A DNA stretch of 64,000 bases from Acutalibacter muris (GCF_002201475.1 NZ_CP021422.1:1-64000), one strand, 5' to 3'. Positions 46,917 through 56,355 are shown, counted from the first letter of the stretch. Made by a program: numbers and translations. Notes: generated from the sequence alone by a model not told the origin.

Positions 46917-48245
46917 TCACTTATCCTTGAGCTTGGGCTTAAAATACCTGATAAAATCTGTATAATAATCTCCAGCCCTAAAGCGCCTGTCGCGGACTAT
47001 ACCAATTTGTTCCTCAATATTATTGTCCACACCGTCAATTATCAGCTCGCAGAGAGCCGACTGCATCTTTCGTATAGCCTCCTCCCTGGTAGAAGAATAT
47101 ACGATAAGCTTGCCGAGCATGGAGTCATAATAGGGCGAAATGTCACAGCCCTGATAAAGAAAACTGTCAAACCGCACCCAGGGACCGCCCGGCGGATGGA
47201 AGAACTTAACACGACTGGCCTTAATAGCGTTTATCCTGCATTCAATAGCCGCCCCTTGCAAGTGGATATCCTGTTGTGTAAAGTCCAACGGCACCCCCGC
47301 GGCGATGCGTATCTGCCACTTTACAATATCTATGCCGGTGACAAGCTCTGTAACAGGGTGCTCCACCTGTAAGCGGGTGTTCATCTCCATAAAGTAGAAT
47401 TGCCCGGATTTGTCCATTAAAAATTCCACCGTGCCGGCATTGGTATACTCCGCCGCCTGGGCGGCGTTGGCGGCGGCAGCAATAAGCTTTTCTCTGGTTC
47501 CGGGAGTTACCCCCGGAGAAGGGGATTCCTCAATAAGCTTTTGATGGTTCTTTTGGATGGAGCACTCTCGCTCGCCCAAACAGACGATATGCCCCTCCTG
47601 GTCCGCCAGCAGCTGCACCTCAATGTGTTTTGAAGGGGCCAGATATTTTTCCATATACACCCGGCCGTCCCCAAAAGCCTTTTCAGCTTCGGCAGAAGCT
47701 GTGCAAAAGGCCCGCTCTATGTCCTCGGGGCGTTCCACAAGGCGTATGCCCTTACCACCGCCGCCGGCGCTGGCCTTTATCATCACCGGGTAGCCAATAG
47801 CTTCAGCGGCCTTTAAGGCCTCCACCGGGCTGGAAAGAACATCTGTCCCGGGGGTAGTGGGGACGCCGTTTTCCCTCATAAGCTTCCGAGCGGCCTCCTT
47901 GTCGCCCATCCTTGAGATAACCTCGGCGCTGGGCCCGATAAAGGTCAAGCCATACTGCCGGCATAGCCGGGCAAATTCCGCGTTTTCTGACAGGAAGCCA
48001 TACCCGGGATGGATGGCCTGGGCCCCGGTAGCCAGCGCCGCGCTGATTATTCTTTTTGCGTCAAGGTAGCTATCCTCCGCGCGGGAACCACCCACACACA
48101 CGGCCTGGTCGGCAAGGGCGGTATGCAGGGACTCTTTATCCGCCTGAGAGTAGACAGCCACGGTGGAGATGCCCATCTCCTTGCAGGCGCGGATAATGCG
48201 TATGGCTATCTCGCCCCGGTTAGCTATGAGTATCTTTGTAAACAC
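46917..48245 (-). CDS. accC: Biotin carboxylase subunit of acetyl-CoA carboxylase
   Basis: A 442-residue ATP-grasp enzyme that carboxylates the biotin on AccB. ILIANRGEIAIRIIRACKEM, the ATP loop KASAGGGGKGIRLV and MNTRLQVEHPVTE are diagnostic. It lies 16 bases after fabZ. Confidence 0.97.
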   Translation of the reverse strand: MFTKILIANRGEIAIRIIRACKEMGISTVAVYSQADKESLHTALADQAVCVGGSRAEDSYLDAKRIISAALATGAQAIHPGYGFLSENAEFARLCRQYGLTFIGPSAEVISRMGDKEAARKLMRENGVPTTPGTDVLSSPVEALKAAEAIGYPVMIKASAGGGGKGIRLVERPEDIERAFCTASAEAEKAFGDGRVYMEKYLAPSKHIEVQLLADQEGHIVCLGERECSIQKNHQKLIEESPSPGVTPGTREKLIAAAANAAQAAEYTNAGTVEFLMDKSGQFYFMEMNTRLQVEHPVTELVTGIDIVKWQIRIAAGVPLDFTQQDIHLQGAAIECRINAIKASRVKFFHPPGGPWVRFDSFLYQGCDISPYYDSMLGKLIVYSSTREEAIRKMQSALCELIIDGVDNNIEEQIGIVRDRRFRAGDYYTDFIRYFKPKLKDK

Positions 48246-48261
48246 AAGCCCGCCCCTTTCT

Positions 48262-48681
48262 TTAATCCCCGGTCTTTACCAGCGCGAAGGAGAACTCCGC
48301 CGACACGCATACCTTGCCGTCAACGCTGCCTGTACCCTTGGCAAAGTAAAAATTCCCCCGGCTGCGTACAAGCTCGCACTGGGTCTCGAAAATATCGCCG
48401 GGCTTTACCTGCCCCCGGAATTTTACGTTATTGAGGCCGGTGTAGAGTGGGGTCATACCCTCGGCTTTTCCGAGCAGAAGCACACAGGCAGACTGTGCCA
48501 GCATCTCGCACTGTATAACGCCGGGCACCACCGGGTTTCCCGGGAAATGGCCCTGTAGAAAGAATTCGTCTCCACGCACACGGTACTTCCCGCAGGACCT
48601 GCCGTCCACAAGCTCCACTTCGTCCACAAGCAGCATGGGTTCCCTATGGGGCAGTATATTCTTTATCTCGTCACGGTTCAT
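48262..48681 (-). CDS. fabZ: 3-hydroxyacyl-ACP dehydratase
   Basis: A 139-residue hot-dog-fold dehydratase of the fatty-acid elongation cycle. The active-site region is FLQGHFPGNPVVPGV with the catalytic His, and the N-terminus ILPHREPMLLVDEVE is typical. GGAGG precedes the ATG. Confidence 0.95.
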   Translation of the reverse strand: MNRDEIKNILPHREPMLLVDEVELVDGRSCGKYRVRGDEFFLQGHFPGNPVVPGVIQCEMLAQSACVLLLGKAEGMTPLYTGLNNVKFRGQVKPGDIFETQCELVRSRGNFYFAKGTGSVDGKVCVSAEFSFALVKTGD

Positions 48682-48698
48682 AGCGGACCTCCTTAATA

Positions 48699-49127
48699 TT
48701 ACGGCGCGATACGGAACAGGGGCTGGTTGTACTCTACCACCTGCCCATTGCCCACGCAGACCTCCACCACGGTGCCGTCCACCTCGGAGGGGATCTCGTT
48801 CATCAGCTTCATTGCCTCAATGATACAGAGGGTATCGCCCTTCTTTACATGGGAGCCAACCTCAACATAGGGGCTGCTCTCCGGCGAAGCTGCCGCGTAG
48901 AATACTCCCACAGTTGGGGAGAGCACCAGCGATCCTTTCTTTTGCGCGGGCTCCGGCTCCACAGGGGCCGTCACAAAGGGGGAAACGGAGGGGGCCCCGG
49001 CCTGGGCCGGTTCAGGCGCGGACTTGCGCTCCAGCTTTAGGCTTATCCCCTCCTGGGCCAGCTCCAAGGAAGTCAGGCCGTTCTCCTTCATCAGTTTTGC
49101 CAGGTTCTCGATCGACTTTACGTCCAT
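48699..49127 (-). CDS. accB: Biotin carboxyl carrier protein
   Basis: A 142-residue carrier. The biotinylated lysine is in CIIEAMKLMNEIPSE. An N-terminal helical segment and a Pro/Ala linker (residues about 35-68) precede the biotinyl domain. It lies 17 bases before fabZ on the minus strand. Confidence 0.95.
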   Translation of the reverse strand: MDVKSIENLAKLMKENGLTSLELAQEGISLKLERKSAPEPAQAGAPSVSPFVTAPVEPEPAQKKGSLVLSPTVGVFYAAASPESSPYVEVGSHVKKGDTLCIIEAMKLMNEIPSEVDGTVVEVCVGNGQVVEYNQPLFRIAP

Positions 49128-49147
49128 TATATGAAACCTCCCGGAAA

Positions 49148-50380
49148 TTATAGTCTGCGGAAAGCTAAGTAGGCGTTATGGCCGCCAAAGCCCAGAGAGG
49201 CCGACAGAGCCAATTCAATGTCAGCGCTGCGGGCGTCATTAGGCACATAGTCCAGATCACAGGCTGGGTCAGGCTCCTGATAGCCGATGGTGGGCGGCAC
49301 AACGCCTTCACTAAGCGCCATAACACAAGCAATGGCCTCAACAGCACCCGCCGCCCCCAGCATATGCCCGGTCATGGATTTGGTGGAGCTTATCACACAG
49401 GCCCGGGCAGCCTCCTCCCCAAGGCCCTTCTTAATAGCAAGGGTTTCACAGGCATCGTTAAGGGGGGTGCTGGTGCCATGGGCGTTGATATAGAGCTTAT
49501 GGGGATCCTCATAGCCTCCGGCTTCGTCTAGGGCCAGTTTCAAGGCCCTGGCCCCGCCCTTGCCCTCGGGGTCCGGGGCGGTGATATGGTGTGCGTCGCA
49601 GGTGGCCCCATAGCCGCAGAGCTCGCCGTATATGACAGCCCCACGGGATTTTGCGTGCTCATACTCCTCCAGCATCAAAGCCCCCGCGCCTTCACCCATA
49701 ACAAAACCGTTCCGTCTGGCGTCAAAGGGAACACAGGCGCTCGCGGGGTCCTCGGTGGTGGACAGGGCTTTCATATTGGAGAACCCAGCCAGTCCTAGGG
49801 GCACGATAGCGGCCTCCGCGCCGCCGGCCAGTGCCGCCGTCAGGTAGCCATGCTTTATGGCCCGATAGGCCTCGCCGATGGCGTTATTGCCGGTGGCACA
49901 GGCCGTAACGGAGGAAACGGCGGCTCCCTGGAAATCATACTTGATGGCGATAAGTCCGCCCGCCATGTTTATAATGAGGGCAGGGATGAAGAAAGGGGAT
50001 ACCCTACGGGGGCCCTTCTCCAGCATGAGCTTCTGCTGCTCCTCAAAGGTGCCGATGCCACCTATGCCGGAGCCAAAATATACGCCTATGTCCTCAGAGG
50101 GCAGGGAACCCTGTATCCTGCTGGCCTCCACCGCCTGGGCGGCGGCAGCCAGGGCATACTGGCAGAACACATCATATTTGCGGAGCTCAGCCTTCTCCAT
50201 ATAGCGGGAGGGGTCAAAATCCTTGACCTCGGCGGCCACCTTTACTTTAAATTCAGCGGTATCGAACTTGGTGACGGGGCCTATGCCGCATTTACCCGAG
50301 ACCAGCCCCTGCCAGAAGCTCTCCACATCGTTGCCGATAGGCGTAACAGCGCCCATGCCGGTTACCACGACACGGTTCAA
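49148..50380 (-). CDS. fabF: 3-oxoacyl-ACP synthase II
   Basis: A 410-residue condensing enzyme that extends acyl-ACP with malonyl-ACP. The catalytic Cys is in SVTACATGNNAIGEA, and the two His are in INAHGTSTPLND and KSMTGHMLGAAGA. An 84-base AT-rich gap separates it from fabG. Confidence 0.96.
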   Translation of the reverse strand: MNRVVVTGMGAVTPIGNDVESFWQGLVSGKCGIGPVTKFDTAEFKVKVAAEVKDFDPSRYMEKAELRKYDVFCQYALAAAAQAVEASRIQGSLPSEDIGVYFGSGIGGIGTFEEQQKLMLEKGPRRVSPFFIPALIINMAGGLIAIKYDFQGAAVSSVTACATGNNAIGEAYRAIKHGYLTAALAGGAEAAIVPLGLAGFSNMKALSTTEDPASACVPFDARRNGFVMGEGAGALMLEEYEHAKSRGAVIYGELCGYGATCDAHHITAPDPEGKGGARALKLALDEAGGYEDPHKLYINAHGTSTPLNDACETLAIKKGLGEEAARACVISSTKSMTGHMLGAAGAVEAIACVMALSEGVVPPTIGYQEPDPACDLDYVPNDARSADIELALSASLGFGGHNAYLAFRRL

Positions 50381-50464
50381 CTAAATCATCCTCTCTTATT
50401 TTAACGCATTTCAACTAAGATTGCAATACCATTTAATCTGGTTTTTGAAATTATATAAAAAATT

Positions 50465-51205
50465 TTAAGTGGCAAGCCCGCCGTCTACCCTGATGGTTTC
50501 GCCGGTAATATAGTCAGATTCCGGCGAAGCCAAAAACAACGCCACATTGGCCACGTCCTCCGGGGAGCCCATGCGCTTCATGGGCACCTGTATGAGAAGG
50601 GGGTTATCCTCCTTGATGTCCTTGGTCATGTCGGTCTTGATAAAGCCCGGGGCTATGCAGTTGCAGCAGACCCCACGGCTGCCAAGTTCCTTGGCCACAG
50701 ACTTTGACATACCGATAAGTCCGGCCTTGGACGCGGCATAGTTTACCTGCCCGGCGTTGCCCACAAGGCCCGCAATAGAACTGATATTGATTATCTTGCC
50801 ATAGCGCTTGCGCATAAAGTCCCTATAGCAGGCCCTTATCATGTGGAACGCGCCCTTTAGATTGATATCCAGCACCATGTCGTAGTCCTCGTCCTTCATG
50901 CCCACCATCAAAGTGTCCCGGGTGACCCCGGCGTTATTCACCAGTATATCTATCTGGCCCAGGTCCTTCTTTACAGCAGAAACAGTCTCATTAACTGCGG
51001 CCTCGTCCCGCACGTCGCACACATAGAGCCGTGCCCTGCGGCCCAGGGCCTCTATCTCCCCCCGGGTTTCCTCTGCGGGCTCGTTGGGCCCCACATACGC
51101 TATGGCAATATCCGCGCCGTTCTCTGCCAGCTTCAGCGCAATGGCCCTGCCCAGGCCCTGGGACCCGCCGGTTACAAGCGCTACCTTTCCTTCCAGCTTC
51201 ATCAT
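50465..51205 (-). CDS. fabG: 3-oxoacyl-ACP reductase
   Basis: A 246-residue short-chain dehydrogenase. The NADP loop is TGGSQGLGRAIA and the Ser-Tyr-Lys site lies in ISSIAGLVGNAGQVNYAASK. The two codons ATGATG leave the start open by one residue. GGAGG lies upstream. Confidence 0.96.
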   Translation of the reverse strand: MMKLEGKVALVTGGSQGLGRAIALKLAENGADIAIAYVGPNEPAEETRGEIEALGRRARLYVCDVRDEAAVNETVSAVKKDLGQIDILVNNAGVTRDTLMVGMKDEDYDMVLDINLKGAFHMIRACYRDFMRKRYGKIINISSIAGLVGNAGQVNYAASKAGLIGMSKSVAKELGSRGVCCNCIAPGFIKTDMTKDIKEDNPLLIQVPMKRMGSPEDVANVALFLASPESDYITGETIRVDGGLAT

Positions 51206-51218
51206 CTAAAAGCCTCCT

Positions 51219-52133
51219 TTACATAAGCCCGCTCAAAGCGGCCTTCAATGTCTCCTGGTCCTGCACCTGGAGGACCTTCGCGGTCTTCACCGTCTTCTTT
51301 ATCAGCCCGCACAGGGTCTTCCCCGGGCCGCACTCAAGAAAAGTGTCAACACCTTCTGCGGCCAGCGATTCAATAGTCTCCTGCCAGCGGACAGGACTCT
51401 TCACCTGGTTTACCAGCAGTTCCCTGGCCGAAGCGGCGGTATAGGGCTTAGCGTTCAGATTGGCGTACAGCGGGAGGCGCGGCTCGCCTGTCTCCACTGT
51501 AGACAAATACCCAGCCAGCTCCCCAGCGGCGCTCTCCATAAAGGGGGAGTGGAATCCGCCGCTGACAGCCAGGGGCGCGGCCCGCCCGCCCTCGGCCTTT
51601 ACAAGCTCCTGAAATTCCTTTAACTGTCCGGGTTCTCCGGCCACCACCAGCTGGCCGGGACAGTTATAGTTCACAGGCCAGACTTTAGAGAAGCTCCCGC
51701 AGAGCTCCTCTACCTTCTCATTGGACAGCTTCAAAACAGCCGCCATGCTGCCGGGGTTCTCCACGGCGGCCTTCTGCATGGCTTCGGCGCGTCTGCATAC
51801 AAACTTAAAGCCCGACTCGTCCGTAAAGACACCCGCGAACGCCGCCGCGGCAACTTCACCCAGAGAAAATCCTGCCACATAGTCGGCATGGACGCCCCTT
51901 TCCTCCAGAGCCCGGGCCGCTGCAAGGTCAACGCAGTATAGGCAAGGCTGGGTGTTTTTTGTGACAGACAGCTCCTCTGCCGTGCCGGAAAAGCACTGTT
52001 TTGATGTTCCCGGGCGCAGGCTGTCCGCCATATCAAAAACAGCTTTAGCGGCAGCGCTCGCCTCACAGAGGGACTGCCCCATCCCCGGGTACTGGGCCCC
52101 CTGGCCCGAAAAGACGAAAGCTATCTTACCCAT
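51219..52133 (-). CDS. fabD: Malonyl-CoA:ACP transacylase
   Basis: A 304-residue acyltransferase that loads malonate onto ACP. The nucleophile Ser is in VAGFSLGEVAA, the N-terminal FSGQGAQYPGMGQSL is typical, and the His is in VSGGFHSPFM. Its start overlaps the fabK end by 13 bases. Confidence 0.96.
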   Translation of the reverse strand: MGKIAFVFSGQGAQYPGMGQSLCEASAAAKAVFDMADSLRPGTSKQCFSGTAEELSVTKNTQPCLYCVDLAAARALEERGVHADYVAGFSLGEVAAAAFAGVFTDESGFKFVCRRAEAMQKAAVENPGSMAAVLKLSNEKVEELCGSFSKVWPVNYNCPGQLVVAGEPGQLKEFQELVKAEGGRAAPLAVSGGFHSPFMESAAGELAGYLSTVETGEPRLPLYANLNAKPYTAASARELLVNQVKSPVRWQETIESLAAEGVDTFLECGPGKTLCGLIKKTVKTAKVLQVQDQETLKAALSGLM

Positions 52134-53065
52134 TTCGCCGCCCCTTTCAGCACTTCCTCCGCTTCAGAAAACATCTCGGAAATTATCTCTGCGGCGGGCT
52201 GCTCTTTATTCACCATCCCGGCTATCTGCCCGGCCAAAAAGTCCCCGGTCTTCTCGTCGCCCTCTACTGCCGCCCGATACAGGGCCCCACGGCCCAGCTC
52301 CTCCAACTCCTCGTCGGAGATCTGGCTGTATTCGGCCTTAAAGAAATCCTTTGCGAACTGGTTCTTTATCTGCCGCACCGGGTGGCCCAGCCGCTTGCCG
52401 GTGACCATAGTGGCGATATCGTTGGCCTTCAGCACCTTTTTCTTATAGTTCGGGTGCACTCCGCACTCGTTGGCCACTAAAAACCTGGTGCCCACCTGCA
52501 CGCCCACCGCGCCCAGCTGGAACGCGGCGGCTATGCCCCGGCCGTCGGCTATGCCGCCAGCCGCCAGCACAGGCAGGTCCGTGGCGTCGCAGACCTGGGG
52601 CACCAGCACCATTGTGGTAAGGTCCCCCACATGCCCGCCGGACTCGCCGCCCTCGGCTATTATGGCGGAGGCCCCGGCCTTGGTTACAAGCTTCGCCATG
52701 GCCACAGAGGCCACCACGGGCACCACCTTCACTCCTGCCTCCAGCCACATGGGCATGAACTTGGAGGGGTTCCCCGCGCCGGTGGTCACCACGGCCACAT
52801 GCTCCTTCGCCGCCAGCTCGGCCACTTCGGCGGCGAAGGGCGACATGAGCATGATGTTCACGCCAAAGGGTCTGTCAGTCAGAGAGCGTGCCAGGTCTAT
52901 CTGCTCCTTGAGGTACTGGGCGTTGGCGTTCATGGCTGAGATTATCCCCAGCCCTCCGCCGTTTGACACGGCCGCCGCCAGCTTCCCGTCGGATATCCAG
53001 GCCATGCCCCCCTGGAAAATGGGGTATTCTATACCCAAAAGTTCGCATAACGGAGTCTTTATCAT
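52121..53065 (-). CDS. fabK: Enoyl-ACP reductase II (FMN-dependent)
   Basis: A 314-residue FMN enzyme of the nitronate-monooxygenase-like family that performs the last reduction of the elongation cycle. MAWISDGKLAAAVSNGGGLG, FGVNIMLMSPFA and VLAAGGIADGRGIAAA are typical. FabK enzymes are known to resist triclosan, unlike FabI. It lies between fabH and fabD. Confidence 0.94.
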   Translation of the reverse strand: MIKTPLCELLGIEYPIFQGGMAWISDGKLAAAVSNGGGLGIISAMNANAQYLKEQIDLARSLTDRPFGVNIMLMSPFAAEVAELAAKEHVAVVTTGAGNPSKFMPMWLEAGVKVVPVVASVAMAKLVTKAGASAIIAEGGESGGHVGDLTTMVLVPQVCDATDLPVLAAGGIADGRGIAAAFQLGAVGVQVGTRFLVANECGVHPNYKKKVLKANDIATMVTGKRLGHPVRQIKNQFAKDFFKAEYSQISDEELEELGRGALYRAAVEGDEKTGDFLAGQIAGMVNKEQPAAEIISEMFSEAEEVLKGAAKWVR

Positions 53066-53093
53066 AAGCTTAATATTCCTCCCGAAAAAGAAT

Positions 53094-54050
53094 TTACCAC
53101 CTGATAACGCAGGCCGCGCTGGAGAGCCCGCCGCCGAAGGCCGCCATCACCACATAGTCACCTGGCTTTATCAGCCCCGAGCGAGCCGCTTTATCCAGTA
53201 GTATGGGCTCGCTTGCCGAGGAGGTGTTCCCCACCTCCTGGATGTTCACCAGAAACTTCTCCGCGGCTATCTCCGGCAGCCGCCTTGCGGCCTCGTTGAT
53301 TATTCTGAGGTTGGCCTGATGGGGTATCACCACGGAAACCTGTTCGCCGGAAATGCCCGCCTGCTTCATTACGGAGCGTATATCGTTCACCATGGAGGTG
53401 ACCGCGAATTTATAGGTTTCCTGGCCCTTCATGTGCACGCAGCTCTTGTTCTGCTCCACCTGATAGAAGGGGGAGTTGCCCCAGCCGGTGGGGATGTCAA
53501 TAACGTCGTTGCCCCCCTGGGTGTGCAGCTCTGAGGCCAGATAACTGTCTCCCTGCCCCAGCACCGCCGCTCCCGCGCCGTCGCCGAAGATACAGCAGGT
53601 GGAGCGGTCAGTCCAGTCGATAAGCCCGCTCATGCGTTCGCTGCTGACCACCAACGCCTTTTTTACCGTGCCCCGTGAGAAGAAGCCGGCAGCTATCTCC
53701 AGCCCGAATAAAAAACCCGGGCAGGCGGCGTTTATATCAAAGGCCGGGCATTTTGCCCCAAGCTTATTCTGCACCATGCTTGCCATACCGGGGGAGATGC
53801 TGTCCGCGCTGACAGAGGCGCCGAGGATAAGGTCCAGTTCCGAAGCGCTTACCCCGGCGGACTCCAGGGCCCGGGCGGCGGCGGCGGCCGCCATGTCTGT
53901 ATTGCTCTCGGTGGTGCACACGTGCCGCTCCTTAACGCCTACCCGCTTTGTTATCCACTCGTCCGAGGTGTCCACCATCCGGGACAGTTCCTCATTGGTT
54001 ATAACCTTTTCCGGCAGGAAGCTGCCTGTTCCAAGTATCTGAAAGCTCAT
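53094..54050 (-). CDS. fabH: 3-oxoacyl-ACP synthase III
   Basis: A 318-residue initiating condensing enzyme that joins acetyl-CoA and malonyl-ACP. The catalytic Cys is in INAACPGFLFGLE, the His in IPHQANLRIINEA, and the Asn in VGNTSSASEP. It is the first gene of the operon under a consensus promoter. Confidence 0.96.
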   Translation of the reverse strand: MSFQILGTGSFLPEKVITNEELSRMVDTSDEWITKRVGVKERHVCTTESNTDMAAAAAARALESAGVSASELDLILGASVSADSISPGMASMVQNKLGAKCPAFDINAACPGFLFGLEIAAGFFSRGTVKKALVVSSERMSGLIDWTDRSTCCIFGDGAGAAVLGQGDSYLASELHTQGGNDVIDIPTGWGNSPFYQVEQNKSCVHMKGQETYKFAVTSMVNDIRSVMKQAGISGEQVSVVIPHQANLRIINEAARRLPEIAAEKFLVNIQEVGNTSSASEPILLDKAARSGLIKPGDYVVMAAFGGGLSSAACVIRW

Positions 54051-54108
54051 ATTCTTCTAGCTCCTCTCTGCGAGAGCCGGGGATATTATCAAGGCTCACA
54101 ACTCTCTT

Positions 54109-54137
54109 ATTATAAAGGATTTCCCAGGGTTTGTCAA
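54109..54137 (-). promoter_or_regulatory. Promoter of the fatty-acid synthesis operon
   Basis: On the minus strand, TTGACA (54132-54137) and TATAAT (54109-54114) are consensus boxes 17 bases apart, about 60 bases before the fabH ATG. I saw no clear FapR or FabT site in the leader. Confidence 0.9.
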
Positions 54138-54568
54138 TGAGGGCGGGCCCCGGGACGGGAAGCTATTTTGGCTATCCTCATGCGGTTATAGCGTTGTATG
54201 ACCGCAAAGGACATATCAAAGGCCGCACCCAGCACAGAGGTCACAAAAAACACCCAGAATGACCCGAACCAAAGGGAGGCCCCAAGGGGGACAAAGCTCA
54301 AAAGGGCGCTTACCTCATGCACCCGCTCGGAGCAGCACATATTGACGGCGATCTCCTCCCAGCCGTGCAGCCGGGGAGAGAAGGCCTCGGGGCTGTAGGT
54401 GGGCATCTTGTCCTTCCATTCCCTCACCCTTAAGGCATTATATACCTTCTGCTCCCAGGGCCGCGTCCTGTACCAGCCTTTGGTATAATTCGGGCGCATA
54501 AAAGCCGGGCTGCCCAGTGCCGCGCCCAAAAGAATTAAAACAGTCGTCAGCTTCGTCGCCTTAGGCAT
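54134..54568 (-). CDS. CrtO-like glycosyl-diaponeurosporenoate acyltransferase family protein
   Basis: A 144-residue membrane-associated protein with two or three hydrophobic stretches. The block EQKVYNALRVREWKDKMPTY and the end VIQRYNRMR match the family that includes staphyloxanthin acyltransferase CrtO. No carotenoid genes lie near, so the substrate is unlikely to be staphyloxanthin-related. It overlaps the end of the GNAT gene upstream by 8 bases, and its stop lies within the fabH promoter. Confidence 0.7.
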   Translation of the reverse strand: MPKATKLTTVLILLGAALGSPAFMRPNYTKGWYRTRPWEQKVYNALRVREWKDKMPTYSPEAFSPRLHGWEEIAVNMCCSERVHEVSALLSFVPLGASLWFGSFWVFFVTSVLGAAFDMSFAVIQRYNRMRIAKIASRPGARPH

Positions 54569-54998
54569 AAAACCATTTTACCTTCTGCACAAAATTCTTC
54601 GCGTCTCTATACCCGGCCTTTTCGTAGAAATGGGCGTGCATCTCATCATTGACCGAGCTTAGCTCGATACCCGCAGCCCCCAGTTTTTGGACCCTTTTCT
54701 CGGTCTCCTCCAAGAGCGCCGAGCCCAGTCCCTTCCCCTGACGCGTGTGCTCAATGACGATCTCCTCCAGCATAAAGGAAATAAGATCGTCATACTGCTT
54801 GAAATACCCCATGACAAAGCCCGCAGGGCCTTCCCCGTCCTCAAGGAGCAGCCCCCAGCCGCCGTCCATACCAAGCACCTGGCGTATGCGCTTTCCGGCG
54901 GTTTCCTCCGTCCATTCTCCCTCCTCGCAGGTATTATAATAGCCGATATAGAGGGGCAGTACGCTCTGAACATCCTTCAAAGTCATCTCACGATACAT
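54561..54998 (-). CDS. GNAT-family N-acetyltransferase
   Basis: A 145-residue acetyltransferase with the acetyl-CoA loop IEHTRQGKGLGSALLEETEK and a C-terminal YEKAGYRDAK. The substrate is unknown. It lies 21 bases after the phosphodiesterase gene, probably in one unit with it and the CrtO-like gene. Confidence 0.85.
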   Translation of the reverse strand: MYREMTLKDVQSVLPLYIGYYNTCEEGEWTEETAGKRIRQVLGMDGGWGLLLEDGEGPAGFVMGYFKQYDDLISFMLEEIVIEHTRQGKGLGSALLEETEKRVQKLGAAGIELSSVNDEMHAHFYEKAGYRDAKNFVQKVKWFYA

Positions 54999-55019
54999 TA
55001 AAACTCTCCTAAATAAAAT

Positions 55020-55487
55020 TCATGGTAATTTCATCACGTTCAAAACCATGCCCTGCTCCGTGATGTCTATTATCCCGTAGGTGGGCTCCCACCCGCTGAG
55101 CCGACCGGGGTTCATGATATACAGGCCGTCCTCGTAATCCTCTCGGGGCTGGTGTGTGTGACCGAAAAGCAGGATGTCGGCCTTTCTTGAGCGGGCCTCG
55201 CTGATGATGGTATAGTCCCCGGACTTCACGCCGTAATTATGGCCGTGGGTATAAAATATCTTTTTCCCCCCGGCCATATACTCCCCGCTCTCGGGCATGG
55301 CGCTGCCCCAGTCGCAGTTGCCTCTGACCTGTAGGAAGGTCTTATTCGGAAAAGAGAACCTGACTTTTTCAACGTCGTCCCCGCCGTCGCCGAGATGTAT
55401 GACTATATCGGCCCCCTGCTGGGCCAGAATAGCCCGGCGCAGGCGTCCAAAGTCCCCATGGGTGTCCGATGTGACTAAAATGCGCAT
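55020..55487 (-). CDS. YfcE/MJ0936-type metallophosphoesterase
   Basis: A 155-residue calcineurin-like phosphodiesterase. Metal-site motifs are TSDTHGDF, HLGDGGDD, VRGNCDW, YTHGH and FGHTH. The ATG at 55487 has GGAG upstream, whereas the longer frame would add 66 unrelated residues. Members hydrolyse simple phosphodiesters in vitro; the natural substrate is unclear. Confidence 0.88.
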   Translation of the reverse strand: MRILVTSDTHGDFGRLRRAILAQQGADIVIHLGDGGDDVEKVRFSFPNKTFLQVRGNCDWGSAMPESGEYMAGGKKIFYTHGHNYGVKSGDYTIISEARSRKADILLFGHTHQPREDYEDGLYIMNPGRLSGWEPTYGIIDITEQGMVLNVMKLP

Positions 55488-55585
55488 AAAAACCGCTCCT
55501 ATCCGATAAATATGTATTTGAGAATCAACCTGGGCCCTTCCGCATATTATGGAGAGAAGCCATATAGTAAGGGAGGGCACGTAAA

Positions 55586-55840
55586 ATGAACGAAAGCAAT
55601 ATGGATAACGGCAGGCTTGAGTCCCTGCTGAAGATAACCGCCCAGCGCTTGGGCTCCACACCTGAGGAGCTGAAGCGGGCCGCACAGAACGGCACGCTCT
55701 CGAAGCTCCTGGGAAACGTCGCAGAGGGGGACAGCGCCGCCCTGCAGAAGGTGCTGTCGGATCCGGAGGCGGCGAAGAAGCTGCTGGCGACGCCCCAGGC
55801 GCAGAAGCTTTTGCAGATGCTCCAGGGCGGGAAAAAATAA
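55586..55840 (+). CDS. Hypothetical 84-residue helical protein
   Basis: Unrecognised. It is small, charged and helical (LESLLKITAQRLGSTPEELK, DPEAAKKLLATPQAQKLLQM). It is the first of three short + strand genes with close spacing, and GGGAGGG precedes the ATG. The phrase DPEAAKKLL resembles the DPDSMKQI repeat in the next protein, so the two may share a fold. Confidence 0.7.
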   Translation: MNESNMDNGRLESLLKITAQRLGSTPEELKRAAQNGTLSKLLGNVAEGDSAALQKVLSDPEAAKKLLATPQAQKLLQMLQGGKK

Positions 55841-55863
55841 CGTAAGAGAGGGGGGCTCTGCAT

Positions 55864-56343
55864 ATGGAGGGCCTGGAGCAACAGCTTAGTCAGATATTGT
55901 CCGACCCGGACAGCATGAAGCAGATACAGAGCATGATGAGCTCTCTGGGACTTGGCCAGCAGGCAGGGGGGGACACTACCGGAGCTCAGCCCGCAGCAGC
56001 TCCCCTTCCCCCTGCGCCGGCTCCCGCCCCAGCGCCGGATCTGTCCGCGCTTGCCGGAATGCTTGGGGCGCTGGGGGGTGCCAGTCCGGCACCCCAGGCG
56101 CAGTCCACCGCCCTTGCCGGGCCGGATACCATAGGCATGGTGGCAAAGCTTGCCCCCGTGCTCAGCCAGCTGAACCGGGAGGACGACTCCACCCGGCTGC
56201 TCATGGCCCTTCGCCCTCTGCTGGGCGAGGAGCGGCGAAGGAAGATAGACGAAGCGGTAAAAATATTGCAGCTGATGCGATTGCTGCCAATGCTTCGGGA
56301 TATGGGCGGCCTGCCCGGGCTGATGCCGGGGCTGGGCATATAA
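55864..56343 (+). CDS. Hypothetical protein with Pro/Ala linker
   Basis: A 159-residue unrecognised protein. The N-terminal helix (LEQQLSQILSDPDSMKQIQS) is followed by a Gly/Pro/Ala linker at about 35-85 and a C-terminal helical part (LLMALRPLLGEERRRKID). It lies 23 bases after the first gene, with AGAGAGGGGG before the ATG. Confidence 0.7.
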   Translation: MEGLEQQLSQILSDPDSMKQIQSMMSSLGLGQQAGGDTTGAQPAAAPLPPAPAPAPAPDLSALAGMLGALGGASPAPQAQSTALAGPDTIGMVAKLAPVLSQLNREDDSTRLLMALRPLLGEERRRKIDEAVKILQLMRLLPMLRDMGGLPGLMPGLGI

Positions 56344-56355
56344 GGAGGTGGAGCC

